Assembly: GCA_002437115.1 (NCBI GenBank)
Contig: DJOD01000018.1
Location: 3,069 to 67,068 of the forward strand
Reading direction: 5' to 3'
Length of the DNA: 64,000 nt
Source: Prevotella sp. UBA6447
Lineage (GTDB): Bacteria > Bacteroidota > Bacteroidia > Bacteroidales > Bacteroidaceae
Shown: one piece after another, positions 17,686-25,343 of the stretch
Layout of the letters: every line of letters starts with the position of its first letter
How positions within the stretch are numbered: the first letter of the stretch is position 1
Notes under the pieces: model-generated
What the model saw: the letters and a program-made list of their open reading frames with translations, nothing else
What the model was told of the DNA's origin: nothing
Database searches by the model: none
Program-made: the position numbers and the translations under genes

Positions 17686-19230
17686 ATGCAACAGAAGATT
17701 ATCATCCTCGACTTTGGTTCACAAACCACGCAGCTCATTGGCCGGCGTGTGCGTGAGCTCGACACCTTCTGCGAGATTCTGCCTTACAACAAGTTTCCCA
17801 AGGACGACCCGTCCGTTATCGGTGTCATCCTGAGTGGCTCGCCTTACAGCGTGCACGACAAGGAGGCTTTTCGCATAGATCTCAACGAGGTCATCGGCAA
17901 GTATCCTGTGCTCGGCATCTGCTACGGCGCGCAGTTTATCAGCAACACGCTGGGCGGATGTGTGGAACAGACAGGCACCCGCGAGTACGGACGCGCCAAC
18001 CTGGAGACCATCGATGCCACGTCGCCCATTTTCGAGGGCTTCGAGAAAGGCTCGCAGGTGTGGATGAGTCATGGCGACACCATCACGGCCATCCCCGAGG
18101 GGTTCCATGTGACTGGATCGACGGCCGATGTCAAGTATGCGGCGTTTGCCAATGATGAGAAGCGCGTGTGGTGCGTGCAGTTCCACCCGGAGGTGTACCA
18201 CTCGTTGCAAGGCAAACTTCTCTTGAAGAACTTTGTGGTCAACATCTGTGGCAGCCGCCAGGAGTGGAGTGCGGCCAGTTTCGTTGAGTCGACAGTCAAA
18301 GAGCTCAAGGAGCAACTGGGCGGCGACCGCGTTATCCTCGGCCTTTCGGGCGGCGTCGACTCAAGTGTCTGCGCCACCCTGTTGCATAAAGCTGTCGGAA
18401 AGAACCTTACCTGCATTTTCGTCGACCATGGCATGCTGCGCAAAAATGAGTTCGAGAAGGTCATGGAAGCCTACAGTGGACTGGGCCTGAACGTTATCGG
18501 CGTGGATGCCAGCGAAAAGTTCTTCACCGACTTGCAAGGTGTCACCGACCCCGAGCAGAAGCGAAAGATCATCGGCCGCGACTTCGTGGAGGTGTTCAAC
18601 GCCGAGGCCAAGAAAATTACTGATGCCAAATGGCTTGCGCAAGGTACCATCTATCCCGACCGCATTGAGAGCCTGAGCATCACGGGCATGACCATCAAGA
18701 GCCACCACAACGTGGGCGGACTGCCTAAGGAGATGAAGCTGAAGCTCTGCGAGCCCTTGAAATGGCTCTTCAAGGACGAGGTGCGCCGCGTGGGCTACGA
18801 GTTGCAGATGCCAGAGCGGCTCATCAAGCGCCATCCCTTCCCAGGTCCCGGCTTGGCCGTTCGCATCCTGGGCGACATAACGCGTGAGAAGGTGCGCATC
18901 CTGCAAGATGCTGACGACATCTACATTGAGAAGATGCATGCCTATCGCATGCCCGACGGGACATCGCTTTACGACCATGTGTGGCAGGCGGGAACCGTGT
19001 TGCTGTCCACCATACGCTCGGTGGGCGTGATGGGCGACGAGCGCACCTACGAACACCCCGTGGCCTTGCGTGCCGTGACCTCGATGGATGCCATGACTGC
19101 CGATTGGGCCCGCTTGCCCTACGACTTCATGGCCGATGTGTCCAATGAGATTATCCGTAAGGTTAAGGGCGTTAACCGCGTGTGTTATGACATCTCGTCG
19201 AAACCGCCTTCGACCATCGAGTGGGAGTAG
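17686..19230 (+). CDS. guaA: GMP synthase (glutamine-hydrolysing)
   Basis: 514 residues converting XMP to GMP in purine synthesis. The N-terminal class I glutamine amidotransferase has nucleophile Cys in LGICYGAQ, and His/Glu in QFHPEVYH; the ATP-pyrophosphatase domain has the PP-loop LSGGVDSSV; the C-terminal dimerisation domain ends in the canonical KPPSTIEWE. Length and all catalytic motifs are normal. Confidence 0.98.
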   Translation: MQQKIIILDFGSQTTQLIGRRVRELDTFCEILPYNKFPKDDPSVIGVILSGSPYSVHDKEAFRIDLNEVIGKYPVLGICYGAQFISNTLGGCVEQTGTREYGRANLETIDATSPIFEGFEKGSQVWMSHGDTITAIPEGFHVTGSTADVKYAAFANDEKRVWCVQFHPEVYHSLQGKLLLKNFVVNICGSRQEWSAASFVESTVKELKEQLGGDRVILGLSGGVDSSVCATLLHKAVGKNLTCIFVDHGMLRKNEFEKVMEAYSGLGLNVIGVDASEKFFTDLQGVTDPEQKRKIIGRDFVEVFNAEAKKITDAKWLAQGTIYPDRIESLSITGMTIKSHHNVGGLPKEMKLKLCEPLKWLFKDEVRRVGYELQMPERLIKRHPFPGPGLAVRILGDITREKVRILQDADDIYIEKMHAYRMPDGTSLYDHVWQAGTVLLSTIRSVGVMGDERTYEHPVALRAVTSMDAMTADWARLPYDFMADVSNEIIRKVKGVNRVCYDISSKPPSTIEWE

Positions 19231-19262
19231 GCACGTTGAGCGGTTTCCAGAACTTTGCCACG

Positions 19263-19412
19263 ATGAAAGTCTATACCCATTTTGGAAGCGACGACGACAG
19301 CCGTCGCGATGAACTGATACGGACCATTGAGCATAGTGTGGAGCGCCTGAAGCTCGCAGAGCTCGAAGCGCTCTACTACGACTTGGTGGCCAAGGATTAC
19401 ATTCGCAAATAG
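19263..19412 (+). CDS. Possible 49-residue protein downstream of guaA
   Basis: A short ORF (MKVYTHFGSDDDSRRDEL to VAKDYIRK) 32 bp after guaA and directly before a strong hairpin terminator. It is highly charged, predicted helical, with no hydrophobic segment. Its position inside the guaA transcript supports it as a real small gene, but I recognise no family. Confidence 0.45.
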   Translation: MKVYTHFGSDDDSRRDELIRTIEHSVERLKLAELEALYYDLVAKDYIRK

Positions 19413-19419
19413 AACAAAA

Positions 19420-19456
19420 CGACCGAAGCCCCTTCTTTACGGAGGGGCTTCGGTCG
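19420..19456 (+). terminator. Terminator hairpin after guaA
   Basis: Perfect 13-bp stem CGACCGAAGCCCC / GGGGCTTCGGTCG with an 11-nt loop. No T-run follows, so the exact termination mode is uncertain. Confidence 0.7.
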
Positions 19457-19516
19457 TCTGTGCCGAGAAGGCGCGGACGGATGCTTGGATGGCAGGGGAG
19501 GCCATCCTGTTGTTGC

Positions 19517-20785
19517 ATGAACGGAAAAAAGACACAGAGGCTAAGGCTCTTTCTTGTATGCTTGGCGATTGTCCCAAGCGTGTGTTGCGTGGCTGGCGAC
19601 TCGCTCCGATGGCGGCATTGGGGTGGGGCGGTGGCTGTGTTGCCGGGCCGAGCCCTCATCATGGATACTTACCAACGCTCGTGGCAGAAAGGCCGCGATA
19701 ACTTGGCTGCCGCGTTGGAGGTGAGTTACACGCCACTTCCTGCCGACAGCGATGCTTACGCCGCCGACTACGGTTATCCCACCCTCAGTGTGGGCATGCG
19801 TTACCATTGGAACCACGGCGTTACGATGCACAAGGTGCAAGATGATAGCTGGAGCACGGCGCAAGAGGCCGATTACGACTCGCGGATGGGCAACGCCGTG
19901 TCGCTCTACGGCACATTCTCGCGCCCGCTCTTCCGCCGCCGCCGGTGGATGGCCGACTATTCCTTGAGCTTTGGGACTACCTATTCGCGTCGCAAGTACA
20001 ACAAGTTGAACAACGTGGACAACGAGCTTATTGGCTCGCGCTGGCTCATATATTTTGGGGCGGGCTTGCACCTGACATGGCGCGTGGCCGCAGCCTGGGG
20101 CTTGCGAACGGGTCTCGACTACTATCACCACAGCAATGGGGCGATGAACAGGCCCAACAAGGGTGCTAATTTCGTGGCTCCCACGCTTGGCGTGGTTTAC
20201 ATGCCCTGTTATGAGGCGGTCCCGGATGGGGGGCAACGGCAGCGGGGCGCGCGTTTCAAGCCCTACTGCTATTTGAACCTCACAGCCGCAGTCGGTGCCA
20301 AGACGCTTGAGGAAGAATGGAAGCAGACACAGTATAAGACTCTGCCTGGTGACCCCGACTACCGCAAGGAGCAATTCGAGCTTTACGCCTCTTATGCTCT
20401 CTCGGCCGACGCGATGTGCCGTTACCGCCGTCGTTGGGCGTCGGGCTTGGGCCTCGACGTGTTCTATGGCACTTACGCCTCGCGTGTCAGGCAGTTGGAC
20501 GAGGAAGCTGGTTACCATGAAAAACATTCGCCCTGGAGCCTCGGCATAGCGGGGAAGCATGAAGTGTTTTGGCACCGGTTCTCGCTGAGCATGTCGGTCG
20601 GGGTCTACCTGCTCAGGCACATGGGACATACGGCGCGTAGCCTTGAGAAGCCCTACTATGAGCGTATCGGGCTTCGTTACACGCTCAAGGGCTTGGGAAA
20701 CCTGCAGGTAGGTGCCAGCGTGAAAGCCCATTGCCTCAAGGCCGACTTCACGGAGATGTCGGTGAGTTGTCCTGTCCGACTCTGA
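19517..20785 (+). CDS. Outer-membrane acyloxyacyl hydrolase/PagL-like protein
   Basis: About 422 residues. From the ATG at 19517 it has a signal peptide (MNGKKTQRLRLFLVCLAIVP) and then beta-barrel-like alternating sequence. The stretch GLDYYHHSNGAMNRPNKGANF (near residue 200) has the His-x-Ser/Asn-Gly pattern of PagL-type lipid A 3-O-deacylases, and WGLRTGLDYYHHSNG is typical of the Bacteroidetes acyloxyacyl hydrolase family. The enzyme would trim lipid A in the outer membrane. The second half (about residues 235-420) is a further barrel-like region longer than E. coli-type PagL. The upstream in-frame ATG at 19460 overlaps the guaA terminator and gives no signal peptide, so it is rejected. 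Confidence 0.7.
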   Translation: MNGKKTQRLRLFLVCLAIVPSVCCVAGDSLRWRHWGGAVAVLPGRALIMDTYQRSWQKGRDNLAAALEVSYTPLPADSDAYAADYGYPTLSVGMRYHWNHGVTMHKVQDDSWSTAQEADYDSRMGNAVSLYGTFSRPLFRRRRWMADYSLSFGTTYSRRKYNKLNNVDNELIGSRWLIYFGAGLHLTWRVAAAWGLRTGLDYYHHSNGAMNRPNKGANFVAPTLGVVYMPCYEAVPDGGQRQRGARFKPYCYLNLTAAVGAKTLEEEWKQTQYKTLPGDPDYRKEQFELYASYALSADAMCRYRRRWASGLGLDVFYGTYASRVRQLDEEAGYHEKHSPWSLGIAGKHEVFWHRFSLSMSVGVYLLRHMGHTARSLEKPYYERIGLRYTLKGLGNLQVGASVKAHCLKADFTEMSVSCPVRL

Positions 20786-20838
20786 AACAGAGGGGAGCCA
20801 TCCTTGCCTTGGTGGGCAAAGGTGGCTCCCTTCTGTTT
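20785..20838. terminator. Bidirectional terminator between pagL-like gene and mscL
   Basis: Imperfect inverted repeat: AAACAGAGGGGAGCCA (20785-20800) against TGGCTCCCTTCTGTTT (20823-20838). It lies between two convergent genes. Confidence 0.7.
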
Positions 20839-20862
20839 GGGTCCTGTGGCCGGCAACGCCGA

Positions 20863-21294
20863 TCAGCCCTGTTTCTGACTCTTCATCAGGTCGCGAATCT
20901 CCGTGAGCAGTTTCTCCTCAGCCGACGGCTCGTGAGCCGGGACAGGAGCTGGAGCTTCTTTTTTGCTGTGGGCCACCTTGTTGATGACCTTCACCAGGAG
21001 GAACACGCAGAAGGCGATGATCACAAAGTCGATGAGGTTTTGCACAAAGTTGCCGTAATTGATGGTGGCCGCGTGCATCTCGATGCCGTCGGCAATCTTC
21101 TCGGATGGCAACGTAACTTTCAGGTCGGAGAAGTTCACCCCGCCGATGAGCCATCCGATGGGCGGCATGATGAGGTCGTCGACAATGCTTGTGACGATTT
21201 TGCCAAACGCGCCGCCGATGATCACGCCGACCGCCATGTCCACCGCGTTTCCCTTGACGGCAAACTCCTTGAACTCGCTAAGAAACTTTCCCAT
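20863..21294 (-). CDS. mscL: Large-conductance mechanosensitive channel
   Basis: A 143-residue inner-membrane channel that opens on severe osmotic downshock. The family start FLSEFKEFAVKGNAVDMAVGVIIG contains the pore-lining first helix with its Gly/Ala pattern; the second helix is NFVQNLIDFVIIAFCVFLLV. The C-terminal part has a charged, Ala/Pro-rich linker (KKEAPAPVPAHEPSAEEK) and a short amphipathic helix ending LLTEIRDLMK. Single gene, divergent from gapA. Confidence 0.97.
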   Translation of the reverse strand: MGKFLSEFKEFAVKGNAVDMAVGVIIGGAFGKIVTSIVDDLIMPPIGWLIGGVNFSDLKVTLPSEKIADGIEMHAATINYGNFVQNLIDFVIIAFCVFLLVKVINKVAHSKKEAPAPVPAHEPSAEEKLLTEIRDLMKSQKQG

Positions 21295-21654
21295 GATAGT
21301 TAGATGTTTTTTGTTTTAGGTGAGGCGTGGTTGCGTTCAGTGCTCTTGCCTGCGCGTTCAGACGAGCCGTTGGATTGCCATGTCAGTGTTGCAGTCGCGT
21401 GTTTTGAGGCCGTTTGAAGCCATGTACGCATGCTTTCCACCTCTTCTTTTTAATATATTTAATACTCTTTTCGCCTACAAAATTAAAAAAATATTTGTAT
21501 CTTTGCGGTCGAAAAAGGAGAAATTTGGCGTGCAATCGCTATCTCGTCGCCGCGAGAGGCTCTCCTGTTTTCAAAGGCCAAACGTTCGACCAAGGGCGGA
21601 ATGGTCTTGCCCAGCAGAAAGTTATATTTTTAACAACTATAAAAAACAAGTAAA
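21295..21654. other. Divergent region between mscL and gapA
   Basis: No gene. A TATCTTTG box at 21498-21505 on the plus strand is the likely gapA -7 element, implying a 5' leader of about 145 nt. A TAATTTTG box on the minus strand (21485-21478) overlaps the same AT-rich zone and could serve mscL. Confidence 0.45.
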
Positions 21655-22731
21655 ATGGCAAATGTTAAAGTAGCTATTAATGGTTTCGGTCGTATCGGCC
21701 GTCTCGCATTCCGTCAGATGTTTGCAGCTCCCGGCTATGAGGTGGTTGCTATCAATGACCTGACCAGCCCGAAGATGCTGGCTCAGCTCCTGAAGTATGA
21801 CAGCACCCACGGCGGCTATCAGGGCATCCTGGGTGGCGAGAAGAAGCACACCGTCGAGTACAAGGACGCTGTGTATGAGGAGGATGGCCGCACTGTTAAG
21901 GTGCCTGGATCTATCACCGTCGACGGCAAGGAGATCACCATCTACGCTAAGCCAAACGCTGCTGAGCTTCCTTGGGGCAAGCTCGACGTGGATGTTGTCC
22001 TCGAGTGCACTGGCTTCTACACATCAAAGGCTAAGAGCATGGCTCACATTCAGGCTGGCGCCAAGAAGGTTGTCATCTCTGCTCCTGCAGGCAACGACCT
22101 GAAGACCATCGTCTTCAACGTGAACCACAAGACTCTGACCGCTGACGATCAGATCATCAGCGCTGCTTCTTGCACAACCAACTGCTTGGCTCCTATGGCA
22201 CAGGCCCTGAATGACGTTTATCCCATCCAGACCGGTATCATGCAGACCATCCACGCTTACACAGGCGACCAGATGATTCTTGACGGTCCTCAGCGCAAGG
22301 GCAACCTCCGCCGCAGCCGTGGTGGTGCCATCAACATCACTCCTGCCTCTTCAGGTGCTGCCAAGGCTATCGGCCTCGTGCTTCCTGAGCTCAACGGCAA
22401 GCTGATTGGTGCCGCTCAGCGCGTTCCTGTGCCAGACGGGTCTACCACACTGCTCTATGCTGTTGTCAAGGGCAAGGACGTCACTGTCGAGAAGGTCAAC
22501 GAGGCCATGAAGGCTCATGCCAACGAGAGCTTCGGCTACAACGAGGAGGAGATTGTCTCTTCTGATATCCTGGGCATGCGCTACGGCTCACTGTTCGACG
22601 CTACTCAGACCATGGTCGTGAAGATCGACGAGGACACCTACGAGGTGCAGGTCGTTTCTTGGTACGACAACGAGAATTCTTACACTTCTCAGATGGTTCG
22701 CACCATCAAGTACTTCGCTGAGCTGAAGTAA
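21655..22731 (+). CDS. gapA: Glyceraldehyde-3-phosphate dehydrogenase, type I
   Basis: A 358-residue glycolytic NAD-dependent enzyme. The NAD-binding start VKVAINGFGRIGRLAFRQ and the active-site SCTTNC (Cys near residue 173) are clear, along with the phosphate-site GAAKAIGLVLPEL. It is some 20 residues longer than E. coli GapA, with an extra acidic segment around YKDAVYEEDGRTVKVPGS. The codon use is noticeably different from neighbours (fewer G/C third positions, many GCT/GTT/TCT), as expected for a very highly expressed gene. Flanked by its own leader and terminator. Confidence 0.98.
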   Translation: MANVKVAINGFGRIGRLAFRQMFAAPGYEVVAINDLTSPKMLAQLLKYDSTHGGYQGILGGEKKHTVEYKDAVYEEDGRTVKVPGSITVDGKEITIYAKPNAAELPWGKLDVDVVLECTGFYTSKAKSMAHIQAGAKKVVISAPAGNDLKTIVFNVNHKTLTADDQIISAASCTTNCLAPMAQALNDVYPIQTGIMQTIHAYTGDQMILDGPQRKGNLRRSRGGAINITPASSGAAKAIGLVLPELNGKLIGAAQRVPVPDGSTTLLYAVVKGKDVTVEKVNEAMKAHANESFGYNEEEIVSSDILGMRYGSLFDATQTMVVKIDEDTYEVQVVSWYDNENSYTSQMVRTIKYFAELK

Positions 22732-22756
22732 TACGGTAAGGTTTTCCAACATACAC

Positions 22757-22792
22757 AACCGCATTTCCCTCTGTCGGAAATGCGGTTTTTTG
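22757..22792 (+). terminator. Intrinsic terminator of gapA
   Basis: Perfect 12-bp stem AACCGCATTTCC / GGAAATGCGGTT, 7-nt loop, followed by a T-run. Confidence 0.9.
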
Positions 22793-22800
22793 TTTTTATT

Positions 22801-22832
22801 CTTGCTTGTTTGCAAGATTTTAGCTACATTTG
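22801..22832 (+). promoter_or_regulatory. Promoter giving a probably leaderless miaA mRNA
   Basis: CTTG (22801-22804), 20 bp, TACATTTG (22825-22832). The box ends 4 bases before the miaA ATG at 22837. Confidence 0.55.
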
Positions 22833-22836
22833 CGCC

Positions 22837-23757
22837 ATGAAGATGATAACCATACTTGGCCCGACGGCCTCGGGTAAGACAGCCATCGCGGCTCGTCTGG
22901 CCCACGACCTTGGCGGAGAGATTATCTCGGCCGACTCGCGGCAGGTGTATCGCGGCATGGACATCGGCACGGGCAAAGACTTGGCCGACTACACCGTAGA
23001 CGGCCAGCAGGTGCCTTATCACCTTATCGACATTGCCGACGCAGGCACGAAGTACAACCTTTTCCAGTATCAGCGCGACTTCTCGGCAGTCTACCAGGAC
23101 ATACGTGCTCGTGGTGTCACACCCATTCTCTGTGGCGGATCGGGCCTTTATATAGAAGCGGTGCTCAAGGGCTATGCCCTGTCGCCTGTTCCGCAGAACC
23201 CAGCCTTGCGCGAGCGTCTGGCTGGGCGCACGTTGACGGAGCTGACGGCAGAGCTCCAGCGGTTGAAGTGTGCCACAGGCACCGCGATGCACAACACCAC
23301 CGACGTGGACTCGTGCCAGCGTGCCATTCGCGCCATCGAGATTGAGACCTTCAACCTGGAGCATGCCACCCATCTGCGGCAAATGCCAGCCATCGACTCC
23401 ACCATCATCGGCGTGGGCGTGGATCGCGAGTTCCGCCGCCGTAAGATCAGCGACCGCCTGTCGCGAAGGCTCCAGGAAGGCATGGTCGACGAGGTGCGCG
23501 CCCTTCTGCAGCGCGGCATCAAGCCCGAGGACCTTACCTATTATGGCTTGGAGTACAAGTATGTCACCGAGTATGTCGTGGGACACCTCACTTACGACGA
23601 GATGCGCTGCCAGCTGGAGATAGCCATCCACCAGTTTGCCAAGCGCCAGATGACTTGGTTTCGTGGCATGGAGCGGCGTGGGCTCACCATCCACTGGGTG
23701 GACGGCCAGCAGCCCATGGAGCGTGTGCTTGCCGACATCAAGCTTCTTGTGAGCTGA
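22837..23757 (+). CDS. miaA: tRNA dimethylallyltransferase
   Basis: 306 residues. Adds the dimethylallyl group to A37 of tRNAs reading UNN codons. Walker A is GPTASGKT at residues about 9-16, followed by the family signatures ISADSRQVYRGMDIGTGK and PILCGGSGLYIEAVLKG. The chosen ATG at 22837 fits the family start; the ATG at 22780 would begin inside the gapA terminator. A -7 box directly precedes the ATG. Confidence 0.95.
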   Translation: MKMITILGPTASGKTAIAARLAHDLGGEIISADSRQVYRGMDIGTGKDLADYTVDGQQVPYHLIDIADAGTKYNLFQYQRDFSAVYQDIRARGVTPILCGGSGLYIEAVLKGYALSPVPQNPALRERLAGRTLTELTAELQRLKCATGTAMHNTTDVDSCQRAIRAIEIETFNLEHATHLRQMPAIDSTIIGVGVDREFRRRKISDRLSRRLQEGMVDEVRALLQRGIKPEDLTYYGLEYKYVTEYVVGHLTYDEMRCQLEIAIHQFAKRQMTWFRGMERRGLTIHWVDGQQPMERVLADIKLLVS

Positions 23758-23819
23758 ACCGTGCCGGAGAGCAGAACCAGAGGCCTCCTCATGCCAGGTG
23801 GGCCGAAAGAGATAACTTT

Positions 23820-24752
23820 ATGGAAGATAATCGTTGGGGAATCATCTACTGCCCCAAATCGGGAGTGTTTGAGGGACCTGCCAAGCGGTGGGCCAAGATT
23901 GAGGCGTGCCTGAAGGCCAATGGTGTGAGTTACGACCATGTGACGAGCGAAAACGCGGGCAGCGTGGATCGCCTGGTGAAGATGTTTGTCAACAACGGCT
24001 ACCAAACCATTGTCATCGTGGGTGGTGACAGCGCGCTCAACGATGCTGTCAACTGTCTCATGCAGGTGGAGAAGGGTGTTCGCGACGGCGTGGCCTTGGG
24101 GGTCATCCCCAATGGCGTGATGAACGATTTCGCCCATTTCTGGGAATTTGACGAAGACAACTACGAGCAGACCATCGTCTGGTTGAAGGAGCACCGTGTG
24201 CGCAAGATTGACTTGGGCTGCATCCGTTACACCAACCGGCGTGGCGAAGCCTGCCGTCGCTATTTTCTCAACTGTGTCAACGTGGGGCTCATAGCCGCCA
24301 TCATGAACCTCCGCCGCCGCACGCGCCACCTGTTGGGCTCGCGCTCCCTGTCGTTTCTCTTCTCTTTCGTGCTGATGATATTCCAGCGCCTCGACTATCG
24401 CATGAGGCTCAAGATCAACACCGACCGTCTTGACCGGCGCGTGATGACGCTCTGCGTGGGCAACGCCACGGGCTACGGGCAGACGCCCAACGCCGTGCCC
24501 TACAATGGGTTGCTCGACGTGTCGGTGGTCTATCATCCAGGCGTGACGCAGCTCTTCGAGGGTTTCTACCTCTTTCTCAAGGGCAAGTTTCTCAACCACC
24601 ACTCCGTCCACCCGTACCGCACGCGTGAGGTTGTCGTGGAGCGAGCTGAGCATGCCTTGGTGGGAGTGGATGGCCGGCTGATACACACGCCCGTGGGACC
24701 TTTCCGCATCACCGTGGAGCAGGAGGTCATCAATTTCCTCATCCCGGAGTAG
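23820..24752 (+). CDS. Diacylglycerol/sphingoid-type lipid kinase family protein
   Basis: 310 residues of the DAGK_cat (YegS/DgkB-like) family, phosphorylating a lipid alcohol at the inner membrane. The first half holds the nucleotide-binding motif, here VIVGGDSALNDAVNCL, followed by LGVIPNGVMNDFAHFWEF; the second half has the family's beta-rich domain (VVYHPGVTQLFEGFYLF). In most members the motif reads GGDGT; here it is GGDSA, a change at the residue that contacts nucleotide. The long upstream extension from 23655 is a frame inside miaA and is rejected; the ATG at 23820 lies 62 bp after miaA. Confidence 0.85.
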   Translation: MEDNRWGIIYCPKSGVFEGPAKRWAKIEACLKANGVSYDHVTSENAGSVDRLVKMFVNNGYQTIVIVGGDSALNDAVNCLMQVEKGVRDGVALGVIPNGVMNDFAHFWEFDEDNYEQTIVWLKEHRVRKIDLGCIRYTNRRGEACRRYFLNCVNVGLIAAIMNLRRRTRHLLGSRSLSFLFSFVLMIFQRLDYRMRLKINTDRLDRRVMTLCVGNATGYGQTPNAVPYNGLLDVSVVYHPGVTQLFEGFYLFLKGKFLNHHSVHPYRTREVVVERAEHALVGVDGRLIHTPVGPFRITVEQEVINFLIPE

Positions 24753-25221
24753 CTGCGACCCGATGCGCGTGGCAGCATCCGTCCCTTTTTTATGCTTCTC
24801 GCCGCTGGAGAGAAAGCCCCTATTGAACGACGATTCGGTGCCAATCGTGGCTCCATGTGGGCTCAACCTCGGGCAAGATGAGCCATCTTGCGCTGCGATA
24901 GCTATCTTATTGTGGCCGCTTGAGAGTCAGGCTTCCCACGCTTCCGCTGTTTTTTCTGGAGGAAAGCGTGTGGTGTCGCTCCAGATGGGTGGTTCTCCAT
25001 GATGTCTTTTTTTGGTGTTTTTTTTGACATCTGGCTTGCCAAGCTTACAACGGCAAGTCCTTTCTTTTGGGCGCGATGGCATCGCGCTCGCGTGTGCCAC
25101 ATGACAGGCGCGATTTTTCCCTGTGTGCGAAGACAGTTGGCCGAGCCTATTGCAATTGCAGTTTTGAACGTTTCAAATGGCATGATTTCGCTTGTTTTTG
25201 GAAAAATAAGTTGTTTTTTGC
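24753..25221. other. Intergenic region before the glycogen operon
   Basis: No gene seen. It includes a short GC-rich hairpin (GCGATGGCATCGC, about 25074-25086) and ends in the promoter of the glycogen operon. Confidence 0.4.
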
Positions 25222-25252
25222 TTTGCGTTCTGTTTGGTTTTTATTAACTTTG
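25222..25252 (+). promoter_or_regulatory. Promoter of the glycogen operon
   Basis: TTTG (25222-25225), 19 bp, TAACTTTG (25245-25252); full consensus match. It gives a leader of about 85 nt before the ATG at 25344. Confidence 0.7.
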
Positions 25253-25343
25253 AGGTCAAAAGGAGGCCGGGGGCTTGCCGCAAGGCACCAGCCCCTTACC
25301 TAATGAAAAATGATCTAAACCACGTAAAGCCTTATTGAGAACT

